11,201 nucleotides of DNA from an uncultured Clostridia bacterium (GTDB lineage Bacteria; Bacillota; Clostridia; Christensenellales; UBA3700): the NCBI GenBank assembly GCA_946623205.1, contig CAMOQV010000033.1, forward strand, positions 1-11,201. The letters run 5' to 3'. Below the pieces are notes generated by a model, which saw only the letters and a list, made by a program, of their open reading frames with translations, was not told where the DNA came from and ran no database searches. The position numbers were made by a program, and so were the translations under genes. Shown here in pieces: positions 1-6,033 of the stretch; positions within the stretch are counted from its first letter, which is position 1, and each line of letters begins with the position of its first letter.

Positions 1-119
1 TGACTCATGGTTATGATGCTTGGTGGAGAGTTGGATGTACAGATAATCCAAGAGATGAAAAAGAATTGGCAGCTAAAAAAGAAAAGGATGCAATGGTAAA
101 GATTGCAAGAAAATATTAA
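1..119 (+). CDS. iolD: IolD C-terminus (3D-(3,5/4)-trihydroxycyclohexane-1,2-dione acylhydrolase), partial
   Basis: The reading frame is open from position 3 to the TAA at 117-119 and gives 38 residues, starting T-H-G-Y-D-A-W-W-R-V and ending K-I-A-R-K-Y. The aromatic W-W pair followed by a charged, Lys/Glu-rich helix resembles the extreme C-terminus of the thiamine-diphosphate enzyme IolD. IolD hydrolytically opens the ring of the IolE product to give 5-deoxy-glucuronate. The catalytic and ThDP-binding parts lie upstream of the window, so the assignment rests on the short tail and on its position 14 nt before iolE in an iol operon. IolD is the most likely identity. Another iol gene product would be the alternative, but none I know ends like this. 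Confidence 0.72.
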   Translation, partial: THGYDAWWRVGCTDNPRDEKELAAKKEKDAMVKIARKY

Positions 120-133
120 AAAGGAAATTAATT

Positions 134-1027
134 ATGGACCGTAACAAAGTTAAATTAGGAATTGCCCCTATCGCCTGGACGAACGATGATATGCCAGACT
201 TGGGAGCAGAAAACACATTTGAGCAATGTATCTCAGAAATGGCGCTTGCTGGCTATGAGGGATGTGAAGTTGGTAACAAGTATCCATCAGATCCAGTTGT
301 ATTAAAAGAAGCACTAGATTTAAGAGATATGCAAATCTGCAATAGATGGTTCTCATCATTTATCTTAACTAAAGATTTTGCAGAAGTTGAAAAAGAATTT
401 AGAGCAAACTGTGAATATCTAAAGGCCGTTGGCGCAAAGAGAATTGGCGCTTCAGAACAAAGTTATTCAATTCAAGGCCAAATGAACACTCCAGTTTTCG
501 AAAAGAAGTATGTTATGAACGATGACGAGTGGAAGAGATTCGCAGATGGTTTATCTAAGTTAGGTAGAATCGCAAAAGAATATGGAATTACTCTTGTTTA
601 CCATCACCATATGGGAACAGTTGTTCAAACAGCTGAAGAAATCGACAAGATGATGGAACTTTGTGATAAAGATTCTGTATATCTATTATTCGATTCTGGT
701 CATTTAGCATACTGCGGAGAAGATTACATGGCAGTATTAAAGAAATATGCTACAAGAATTAAGCATGTTCACTTAAAAGATATTAGACCACAAATCGTTA
801 AGAAGGTTAAAGATGAGCACCTAAGTTTCTTGCAAGGTGTAAGATTAGGCGCATTTACGGTTCCAGGAGATGGATGTATAGATTTCGGACCAATATTTGA
901 TGTATTGGAAAAGAACAACTATGAAGGATGGATGCTTGTTGAAGCTGAACAAGATCCAGCAATTGCTAACCCATTTAAATACGCAAAAATGGCTAGAGCA
1001 TACATTAAAGAAAAAGCAAAGATATAG
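134..1027 (+). CDS. iolE: Inosose dehydratase (2-keto-myo-inositol dehydratase)
   Basis: The 297-residue product has the usual length of IolE and is a cytosolic xylose-isomerase-like TIM barrel. It removes water from scyllo-inosose (2-keto-myo-inositol) to give 3D-(3,5/4)-trihydroxycyclohexane-1,2-dione, the second step of inositol catabolism. The N-terminus G-I-A-P-I-A-W-T-N-D-D (residues 9-19) is characteristic of IolE. Likely metal or substrate residues are in VYHHHMG (155-161), LFDSGH (185-190), HVHLKD (211-216) and LVEAEQD (268-274). An AAGGA ribosome binding site at 121-125 lies 8 nt before the ATG and supports this start. The stop is TAG, and its last base is the first G of the ribosome binding site of the next gene. 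It sits between iolD and iolA in the same orientation, as expected for a co-transcribed pathway. Nothing looks truncated. Confidence 0.95.
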   Translation: MDRNKVKLGIAPIAWTNDDMPDLGAENTFEQCISEMALAGYEGCEVGNKYPSDPVVLKEALDLRDMQICNRWFSSFILTKDFAEVEKEFRANCEYLKAVGAKRIGASEQSYSIQGQMNTPVFEKKYVMNDDEWKRFADGLSKLGRIAKEYGITLVYHHHMGTVVQTAEEIDKMMELCDKDSVYLLFDSGHLAYCGEDYMAVLKKYATRIKHVHLKDIRPQIVKKVKDEHLSFLQGVRLGAFTVPGDGCIDFGPIFDVLEKNNYEGWMLVEAEQDPAIANPFKYAKMARAYIKEKAKI

Positions 1028-1038
1028 AGGAGTTAATC

Positions 1039-2541
1039 ATGGAAACTTTAAAGTATTTTACTAATAATCAATTCGTTGAATCAAAAACAACAAGTTACTA
1101 CAAGGTATACAATCCAAATACAGGTGAGCAAATTGCTCAAACACCAAGATGTACAACTGAAGAAGTTGCTAAGGTAATTGAGAATGCTAACGAAGCATAT
1201 AAGACATGGTCAAGAACACCAATTTTAAAGAGAGTTCAAATTCTTTATAAAGTTAGAGAACTAGTTTTAGAAAGATATGATGAATTAACATATTCAGTTT
1301 GCCAAGAGCAAGGTAAGAGCTGGACAGAAGCTGCTGGCGATATTGCTAAGGTAAAGGAAGGAACAGAGCTTGCTTGTAACATGCCATCAGTTATGATGGG
1401 TGAATCATTAATGGATACATCAAATGGATATGACACCGTAACATATAGAGAAAGCATGGGTGTATTTGTTGGTATTGTTCCATTTAATTTCCCAGGTATG
1501 ATTCCATTTGGTTGGATGACTCCAGTTTGTGTTGCTTGCGGTAACACAATCGTTCTAAAGTGTGCAGGTGCTACTCCTTTGACATCAATGAAGATGGCAG
1601 AAATCTATAGAGAAGCTGGTATGCCAGATGGCGTTATCAATATTGTTTCTTGTGACAGAAATGACACACAAGAATTAATTAGAAACCCACTTGTTAAAGG
1701 TATTACTTTCGTAGGATCTACATCTGTTGGTAAATATATTTATGAAACAGCTGCTAAATACGGAAAGAGAGTTCAATGTCTATGTGAAGCTAAGAACCAT
1801 GCTTTAGTTCTAAACGATGCTCCAATCGAAAGAACAGCAGCTGGTATTATCAATGCTTCATTTGGATGCGCAGGCCAACGTTGTATGGCTCTTCCTGTTG
1901 TTGTAGCTCAAGAAGGTATTGCAGATAAGCTTGTTGCTAAGATTAAAGAATTAGCACAAAACCTAAAGGTTGGACCAGGCTATGATAAGACAGTTAAGTT
2001 AGGACCAGTATATGCTCCAGAACATAAGAAGGCTGTAGAAGATTGGATTCAAAAGGGAATCGACGAAGGCGCAGAATTAGTTTTGGATGGTAGAGGATAT
2101 AAAGTAGACGGTTTTGAAAACGGTTTCTATGTAGGACCAACAATTCTAGATAAGGTAACTCCTGAAATGAGCGTTGGTACAAGAGAAATCTTCGGACCAG
2201 TTCTATGCATTAAGCGTGTTAAGACATTTGAAGAAGGTTTAGCTATTATGAATGCTAACCCATTTGCAAATGGTTCTGTAATCTATACTCAAAGCGGATA
2301 TTTCGCAAGAGAATTTGCTAGAAATACAGATGGTGGACAAGTTGGTATCAACGTAGGTATTCCAGTTCCAGTTGGCGTATTCTCATTCACAGGACACAAA
2401 GATTCATTCTTTGGCGATCTTCACTGCTTAGGAAAAGATAGCTATAGATTCTTTACAGAAACAAAGACAGTTACAACACACTGGTTTGACGAACACGAAT
2501 CAAAGTCAGTAAACGTTTCTACATGGGACGGAACAATTTAA
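1039..2541 (+). CDS. iolA: CoA-acylating (methyl)malonate-semialdehyde dehydrogenase
   Basis: This is a 500-residue aldehyde dehydrogenase of the IolA/MmsA class. It oxidises malonate semialdehyde with NAD+ and CoA to acetyl-CoA and CO2, the last step of inositol breakdown. The coenzyme-binding region includes FVGIVPFNFPGMIPFGW (143-159) and FVGSTSVGKYI (224-234). The catalytic cysteine is Cys282 in F-G-C-A-G-Q-R-C-M-A, and EIFGPVL lies in the C-terminal half. The general-base glutamate of ordinary aldehyde dehydrogenases is absent: the aligned position, four before Lys252, is Leu248. That absence fits the CoA-acylating MSDH subgroup, as does the K-N-H that follows (252-254). A GAGGAG site at 1027-1032 precedes the ATG by 6 nt and overlaps the iolE stop by one base. 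It is often named mmsA. The context of iolDE and iolG makes malonate semialdehyde from inositol the likely substrate, rather than methylmalonate semialdehyde from valine. Confidence 0.94.
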   Translation: METLKYFTNNQFVESKTTSYYKVYNPNTGEQIAQTPRCTTEEVAKVIENANEAYKTWSRTPILKRVQILYKVRELVLERYDELTYSVCQEQGKSWTEAAGDIAKVKEGTELACNMPSVMMGESLMDTSNGYDTVTYRESMGVFVGIVPFNFPGMIPFGWMTPVCVACGNTIVLKCAGATPLTSMKMAEIYREAGMPDGVINIVSCDRNDTQELIRNPLVKGITFVGSTSVGKYIYETAAKYGKRVQCLCEAKNHALVLNDAPIERTAAGIINASFGCAGQRCMALPVVVAQEGIADKLVAKIKELAQNLKVGPGYDKTVKLGPVYAPEHKKAVEDWIQKGIDEGAELVLDGRGYKVDGFENGFYVGPTILDKVTPEMSVGTREIFGPVLCIKRVKTFEEGLAIMNANPFANGSVIYTQSGYFAREFARNTDGGQVGINVGIPVPVGVFSFTGHKDSFFGDLHCLGKDSYRFFTETKTVTTHWFDEHESKSVNVSTWDGTI

Positions 2542-2553
2542 GAGGTATAGATT

Positions 2554-3564
2554 ATGATAAAAGTTGGTATTATCGGCGCAGGACGTATCGGAAAGGTTCA
2601 TACAGAATCTATTCAAAAGTATGTTAAGTGCGCACAAGTTAAGACAATTGCCGATCCATTTTTAAATGACGACACAATCGCTTGGGCAAAGGGCCTTGGC
2701 GTTCAAAACTTCACTAAGGATTACAAAGAAATCCTTAATGATAAAGAAATAGATGCAGTTCTTATCTGTTCTTCAACAGATACACACTGCCCAATATCTT
2801 TGGAAGCTATCGCAGCAGGAAAGCATATCTTCTGCGAAAAGCCAGTTGACCCAGATCCAAAGAACATCCTAAAAGTTAAGGAAGCTCTAAAGGGCAAGAA
2901 TATAAAATATCAAGTAGGCTTCAACAGAAGATTCGACCACAACTTTATGGCAGCTAAAGAGGCCGTAAAGAGCGGTAAGATTGGGGATCTAAATGTATTA
3001 AAGGTTTGCTCAAGAGACCCAGGTGCTCCTCCAGTATCTTATATTAAGGTTTCTGGTGGTATATTCCTAGATATGACTATTCACGATTTCGATATGGTTA
3101 GATTCATTTCAGGCGCTGAAGTTGAAGAAATCTATGCTATGGGCGCAGTTTTGGTTGATCCAGAAATCGCAACTGCAGGGGATATTGACACAGCAGTTAT
3201 TACAATGAAGCTATCTAATGGAGCATTAGCTGTTATAGATAACTGCAGACGTGCATCTTATGGATATGATCAAAGAGTTGAAGCATTTGGTTCTTTAGGA
3301 CAAGTTCAAATTGGAAACGATACTGTATCTACTGCTGTTATTTCTAATGCTGATGGCGTTACAAAAGAAAAGCCTTTGTATTTCTTCCTAGAAAGATATA
3401 TGCAAGCATATGCAAAAGAAATTACAGAGTTCTTTGAATGTATCGAAAAGGATACTGAAGTACCAGCTGGCATCGAAGATGGTCTTCAATCAGTATTGAT
3501 TGGTAGAGCAGCAACAAAGTCATATAAAGAAGGCAGACCAGTTAAGATGTCTGAAATGATGTAA
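2554..3564 (+). CDS. iolG: myo-Inositol 2-dehydrogenase (Gfo/Idh/MocA family)
   Basis: The 336-residue product has the expected length and fold of IolG, the cytosolic NAD+-dependent enzyme that oxidises myo-inositol to scyllo-inosose, the first step of the pathway. The N-terminal Rossmann fold carries G-A-G-R-I-G (8-13). The family signature E-K-P is at 95-97, with Lys96 as the catalytic lysine. Asp173 and His177 in LDMTIHDFD match the Asp/His pair that completes the Lys-Asp-His active site in Bacillus IolG. FNRRFD (123-128) is another family landmark. An AGAGG site right after the iolA stop precedes the ATG by about 8 nt. The iol context favours myo-inositol, though related enzymes oxidise scyllo-inositol, chiro-inositol or other sugars, so exact stereospecificity is not settled. 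It is probably transcribed with the genes on both sides. Confidence 0.9.
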   Translation: MIKVGIIGAGRIGKVHTESIQKYVKCAQVKTIADPFLNDDTIAWAKGLGVQNFTKDYKEILNDKEIDAVLICSSTDTHCPISLEAIAAGKHIFCEKPVDPDPKNILKVKEALKGKNIKYQVGFNRRFDHNFMAAKEAVKSGKIGDLNVLKVCSRDPGAPPVSYIKVSGGIFLDMTIHDFDMVRFISGAEVEEIYAMGAVLVDPEIATAGDIDTAVITMKLSNGALAVIDNCRRASYGYDQRVEAFGSLGQVQIGNDTVSTAVISNADGVTKEKPLYFFLERYMQAYAKEITEFFECIEKDTEVPAGIEDGLQSVLIGRAATKSYKEGRPVKMSEMM

Positions 3565-3569
3565 TAAAT

Positions 3570-3911
3570 ATGGCAAGAGTAAGACAATTTTGCGGACAAA
3601 CATTATACGAGATAAATAACGGCGAAATAAGACAATTTTGTGGGCCAACGTTATATACATATAACTCAAGAGAAGTTCGTCGTTTTTGTGGACCAACAGT
3701 TTTAACTATAGACGGGAAAGATATTAAACAATTTTGCGGACCAACACTTTTGCAATTTGATGGAAAATATCTAAGACGTTTCTGTGGTCCAATTATTTAC
3801 GAATATGATGGAAGATACATAAAACAATATTGTGGTCCAACAGTATATGAAATAGAAGGATTTTTAGGAGATGAGGGCATAAAAGCTCTTATGGGAATAT
3901 TGTTCGCATAA
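3570..3911 (+). CDS. Small protein of six 16-residue RQFCGPT repeats, function unknown
   Basis: I do not recognise a characterised function. After a four-residue start (M-A-R-V), residues 5-100 form six back-to-back 16-residue repeats of the pattern (R/K)(Q/R)(F/Y)CGPT(L/V)(Y/L)-x-(aromatic/I)-(D/N/E)-G-x-x-(I/L/V). The first unit is R-Q-F-C-G-Q-T-L-Y-E-I-N-N-G-E-I. A hydrophobic 14-residue tail ends the protein (G-I-K-A-L-M-G-I-L-F-A). Alternating hydrophobic residues broken by C-G-P and D-G turns suggest short beta hairpins packed in a closed or solenoid repeat fold. This is inference, and I recall only loosely similar beta-flower-like repeat proteins. Each repeat has one cysteine in the same place, giving six in all. 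There is no signal peptide or membrane segment. The gene starts 5 nt after the iolG stop and has no clear Shine-Dalgarno, so translation may depend on ribosomes finishing iolG. It overlaps the next gene by one base. Confidence 0.8.
   Translation: MARVRQFCGQTLYEINNGEIRQFCGPTLYTYNSREVRRFCGPTVLTIDGKDIKQFCGPTLLQFDGKYLRRFCGPIIYEYDGRYIKQYCGPTVYEIEGFLGDEGIKALMGILFA
3582..3869 (+). repeat. Six 48-bp in-frame tandem repeats coding for RQFCGPT units
   Basis: Six 48-bp units run without spacers and each encodes one 16-residue protein repeat. The core R/K-Q/R-F/Y-C-G codons are written differently from copy to copy, for example AGACAATTTTGCGGA, CGTCGTTTTTGTGGA and AAACAATATTGTGGT. The protein is therefore better conserved than the DNA, which points to old duplication and selection on the protein rather than recent replication slippage. 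Confidence 0.88.
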
Positions 3912-4258
3912 TGCAAGACTTTGGTATATTAAACAGATTGAAGACTTCGCCTTTTCGGGCGAAGTTTCGCTTAGACGAGAAAGATAGAAATTATATTAAA
4001 GAAAAGGGCATGGAGACAATAAGGCTTCATGCCTTCGACTTTGTCGAAAAGCGTTTAGCTCCAGCCATAATTGAAAATGATGGCAAACAAACTCCAATGC
4101 GTGGTCATCCTGTATTTAAAGCACAACACGCTTGTGCGTGTTGCTGTAGAGGGTGTCTTGAAAAATGGCATAAAATACCAAAAGGTACAGAGCTAACCCA
4201 AAAAGAAAAAGACTATATAGTTAATATTTTAATGGAATGGATTAAACGCGAACTATAA
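3911..4258 (+). CDS. DUF4186 family protein, Cys/His-rich
   Basis: The 115-residue product matches my memory of the DUF4186 pattern. It has S-P-F-R-x-K-F near residue 13, then H-A-F-D-F with R-L-A-P-A (40-52), N-D-G-K-Q-T-P-M-R-G-H-P-V-F (56-69), A-Q-H (71-73), C-C-R-G-C-L (78-83), K-W-H (85-87), and a C-terminal helix ending M-E-W-I. Its function is unknown. The dense cluster H66, H73, C75, C77, C78, C79, C82 and H87 could bind a metal, which is my inference. C75 and C77 go beyond the family core as I recall it. The start ATG shares its A with the previous TAA (TAATG at 3909-3913), which suggests translational coupling to the repeat protein and so to the iol transcript. No strong Shine-Dalgarno is visible at a normal distance. 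No predicted signal peptide or membrane segment is seen. Confidence 0.85.
   Translation: MQDFGILNRLKTSPFRAKFRLDEKDRNYIKEKGMETIRLHAFDFVEKRLAPAIIENDGKQTPMRGHPVFKAQHACACCCRGCLEKWHKIPKGTELTQKEKDYIVNILMEWIKREL
3944..3965 (+). other. Intragenic hairpin near the start of the DUF4186 gene
   Basis: ACTTCGCC (3944-3951) and GGCGAAGT (3958-3965) form a perfect 8-bp stem with the 6-nt loop TTTTCG. It lies about 34 nt inside the coding region and has no following T-run, so it is not a standard terminator. It may slow ribosomes or RNase, or it may be chance in a GC-richer patch. Confidence 0.45.
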
Positions 4259-4329
4259 GGTATGGTTCGTTCTAAACCAATAACTTAAATAAACTCAAAA
4301 GACAATCAACAAAAAATATAAGCTAATCG

Positions 4330-4515
4330 TTATTTAGTATCCTTGCCGTCTGGGGCTGGCATTCTAATGTCAAATGGAATGCGATTGGTTAATTTTATTT
4401 GACTATAAAGCATTTGAATTAAGCTTGAAGGCGTTACGCCTAATTGATTTAATATTTTATCCACATCTTCTTTTAATTGCGGATCAATCCTAACGTAAAT
4501 AGATGAATTTGCCAT
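4330..4515 (-). CDS. RelB/DinJ-family antitoxin without an adjacent toxin
   Basis: The 61-residue protein starts M-A-N-S-S-I-Y-V-R-I-D, the N-terminal beta strand of a ribbon-helix-helix DNA-binding domain. Helices K-E-D-V-D-K-I-L-N-Q-L-G and S-S-L-I-Q-M-L-Y-S-Q-I follow, then R-I-P-F-D-I (45-50), which is typical of RelB/DinJ antitoxins. Such proteins neutralise RelE/YafQ-type mRNA-cutting toxins and repress their own promoter. I place the start at the ATG complementary to 4513-4515 because GGGAG lies about 10 nt upstream of it. A longer frame open to 4566 would run through the promoter and operator. No toxin gene follows: only 71 nt separate its stop from the convergent DUF4186 gene. It may be a solitary remnant, may serve a toxin elsewhere, or may act only as a regulator. 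Confidence 0.85.
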   Translation of the reverse strand: MANSSIYVRIDPQLKEDVDKILNQLGVTPSSLIQMLYSQIKLTNRIPFDIRMPAPDGKDTK

Positions 4516-4537
4516 GTTATAAGTTCTCCCTAAAGAT

Positions 4538-4566
4538 ATTATAACTAAGTTATAATCGCATTGCAA
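4538..4566 (-). promoter_or_regulatory. Promoter and palindromic operator of the RelB-like gene
   Basis: Read on the minus strand, TTGCAA (complement of 4561-4566), a 17-nt spacer and TATAAT (complement of 4538-4543) form a good sigma-A promoter. Its start site would be just upstream of the GGGAG ribosome binding site. The -10 lies inside a perfect 19-bp inverted repeat, ATTATAACT-A-AGTTATAAT (4538-4556). A ribbon-helix-helix antitoxin binding here would block its own transcription, as is usual for RelB. GCAATTGC (4563-4570) and the CGCATT (4557-4562) / AATGCG (4573-4578) pair add further symmetry around the -35. Confidence 0.7.
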
Positions 4567-4586
4567 TTGCGAAATGCGTATTATAT

Positions 4587-4632
4587 TAGTATATCAAACG
4601 TAGTATAAAATATGTTAAATTTAGTATAAAAT
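4587..4632. repeat. Three direct TAGTATA repeats in AT-rich intergenic DNA
   Basis: TAGTATA occurs at 4587-4593, 4601-4607 and 4622-4628, spaced 14 and 21 nt apart. The last two extend to TAGTATAAAAT. They may be repressor sites or several -10-like elements: the same TAGTATAA word forms the -10 region of the hydrolase promoter at 8579-8586. No matching -35 is evident. Chance in AT-rich DNA is possible. The rest of 4516-4795 holds no gene that I can see, apart from the operators and hairpins listed and a 12-bp palindrome GACAAATTTGTC at 4646-4657. Confidence 0.4.
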
Positions 4633-4721
4633 TAAATATATGTAAGACAAATTTGTCATTTTGCAATCAATTGCAATACAAAACACTATTATTTATTTAA
4701 CTAATATGATAAAAATATAAT

Positions 4722-4782
4722 TGCTTTTTACAAATAAAAGCATGTATGAGAATCAGCATGCGTTGATAAAATAAACCATACA
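4722..4782 (+). promoter_or_regulatory. Possible structured 5' leader of the RNA ligase gene
   Basis: Three helices can form upstream of the ligase start. TGCTTTT (4722-4728) pairs with AAAAGCA (4736-4742). GCATG (4740-4744) pairs with CATGC (4757-4761). TGTATG (4744-4749) pairs with CATACA (4777-4782). The second overlaps both of the others, so it excludes them. This resembles a switch but the helices are short. TATAAT at 4716-4721 is a possible -10 without a good -35. Confidence 0.3.
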
Positions 4783-4795
4783 CATAGGGAGAGAT

Positions 4796-5953
4796 ATGAT
4801 AATAGAGGGTAAAAGAGCGCTCGCTTGGGTGGGCAAAATTGAAGAAGTTAAACCAATCGATGGGTATGACAGGGTGGAGTATGCAAGAATACTTGGATGG
4901 TGGTGTATTGTGTCTAAAGATTATAATTTAAAGTCTGGCGATAAGGTAGTGTATTTTGAAATAGACTCAAAAGTGCCAAGCGACAACCCAGCTTTTTCAT
5001 TTTTAGAAAAGAGAAACTATAAAATAAAAACACTTAAGATGTGTAAAGTGGTGTCTCAGGGGTTAATAATGCCGGTGGCGGCACTAGGAATAGCGCCAGA
5101 TATTCCTGAAAACACAGATTTGACAGAGAAATTGGGCGTGAAGTACATTGTTGCAGAAGATAACATAAGAAAGCAATCAGATGCCGATAGAGTTTTAGGT
5201 TCTTGGAAGAAAAATATTTTTCTACGAAAACTGCTGAAATATAAGGTTGCTCGTCAAATAATCTTAAAAATATTTGGGGCGACTAAAGATCATAAGATAG
5301 CATTTCCGAGTTCATATGTTTGCGTAACGGATGAAGAAAGAGTTCAAAATATGCCATATATTTTGGAAGACAAACAGCCATTAATAGCGAGCGAAAAAAT
5401 AGATGGCACCTCGACGACATTTTTATTAGTTAAGAAAGGGTTAAAGTATAAATTCTATTGTTGCTCTAGAAATAGAACGTTGCATTCGCCTACATCAAAA
5501 TACTACGACGAAAAAACAGACGGCGTTTATTGGAAAATGGCCATCAAATATGATGTAGAAAATCAACTTAAGCTATATTTAAAAAACAATAAAAATGAAA
5601 GTTGGGTTTGCATACAAGGAGAAACTTTTGGCCTTGGTCTACAAGGGAATCCACTTAAGCAGGATGATATTGATTTTAAAGCATTTAATTTTATAACAAG
5701 TAAGAAAGGTAGAGTAGGGTCTTTAATAGGAAGAGACATTGTTGAGCGGTTTGAAACACCAATTAGTTGGGTCCCAATAGTAGACGCGAATTATATATTA
5801 CCAGACTCTATAGAAGAATTGTTAGAATATGCAACAAACAAGTCTACAATAAATAACGATGTTTTAAGAGAGGGAATCGTATTTAGAAGTCAAGATGGAA
5901 CATTGTCATTTAAAGCGGTTTCTCCGGAATACTTGTTAAAAAAAGGAGAGTAA
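4796..5953 (+). CDS. RNA ligase, Rnl5/DRB0094-like, with N-terminal OB domain
   Basis: The 385-residue protein looks like the Deinococcus Rnl5-type (DRB0094) ATP-dependent RNA ligase. Residues 1 to about 115 resemble its N-terminal OB-fold module, with the run G-W-W-C-I-V-S-K-D and G-D-K-V-V-Y-F-E-I-D-S-K-V-P. The nucleotidyltransferase domain follows. Motif I is S-E-K-I-D-G-T with Lys201 as the AMP-accepting lysine. C-S-R-N-R (223-227) is the Ia-like motif, Q-G-E-T-F-G (274-279) motif III/IIIa, E-G-I-V-F-R (359-364) motif IV, and F-K-A-V-S (372-376) motif V. All key residues are present, so it should be active. It would join 3'-OH and 5'-phosphate RNA ends, as known for the Deinococcus enzyme at nicks. 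AGGGAG lies only 4 nt before the ATG. It stands apart from neighbours, 25 nt upstream of the AbiE promoter's -35. Its role in RNA repair here is inferred. Confidence 0.88.
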   Translation: MIIEGKRALAWVGKIEEVKPIDGYDRVEYARILGWWCIVSKDYNLKSGDKVVYFEIDSKVPSDNPAFSFLEKRNYKIKTLKMCKVVSQGLIMPVAALGIAPDIPENTDLTEKLGVKYIVAEDNIRKQSDADRVLGSWKKNIFLRKLLKYKVARQIILKIFGATKDHKIAFPSSYVCVTDEERVQNMPYILEDKQPLIASEKIDGTSTTFLLVKKGLKYKFYCCSRNRTLHSPTSKYYDEKTDGVYWKMAIKYDVENQLKLYLKNNKNESWVCIQGETFGLGLQGNPLKQDDIDFKAFNFITSKKGRVGSLIGRDIVERFETPISWVPIVDANYILPDSIEELLEYATNKSTINNDVLREGIVFRSQDGTLSFKAVSPEYLLKKGE

Positions 5954-5973
5954 ATAGATACAAGTGAACTCAA

Positions 5974-6027
5974 TCCTTTGACAAATATACCACAAATTGC
6001 TTAAAATATGGTATGAGAGTCAAAGGA
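5974..6027 (+). promoter_or_regulatory. Promoter of the AbiE-phosphatase operon inside a 54-bp nested dyad
   Basis: TTGACA (5978-5983), an 18-nt spacer and TAAAAT (6002-6007) make a strong sigma-A promoter with a start near 6014. Two inverted repeats share one centre, 6000.5. The outer pair is TCCTTTGAC (5974-5982) / GTCAAAGGA (6019-6027) and the inner pair is ATACCA (5987-5992) / TGGTAT (6009-6014). The dyad therefore covers the -35, -10, start site and part of the ribosome binding site. AbiEi proteins are known to repress their own promoter by binding inverted repeats, so I infer that this is the operator. Confidence 0.75.
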
Positions 6028-6033
6028 GGAAAC

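Noticed and set aside
1245..1547. Minus-strand open frames within iolE, iolA, the phosphatase, rpsU and hydrolase genes
   Set aside because: They are antisense shadows of well-supported genes, with no recognisable domains and no ribosome binding sites.
1777..1800. Glutamate (Glu250) in the C-E-A-K-N-H stretch of IolA, where many MSDH enzymes have glycine
   Set aside because: I recall the same variant in other Bacillota IolA proteins, and it is not at the general-base position, so it is probably a lineage feature and not a defect.
3582..3869. CRISPR-like array suggested by regular 48-bp periodicity
   Set aside because: The units are in frame, have no unique spacers and differ mainly at synonymous positions, so they are protein repeats.
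4263..4279. TGGTT/AACCA stem after DUF4186 as a terminator
   Set aside because: The stem is only 5 bp and has no T-run, so it is not convincing as an intrinsic terminator.
4516..4566. Earlier start giving a 78-residue RelB-like protein
   Set aside because: This stretch contains the promoter, palindrome and ribosome binding site of the 61-residue form, and the extra residues have no family similarity.
6013..6033. Earlier in-frame ATG giving a 204-residue AbiEi
   Set aside because: It lies at the predicted transcription start and upstream of the AAAGGAGG that serves the ATG at 6034.
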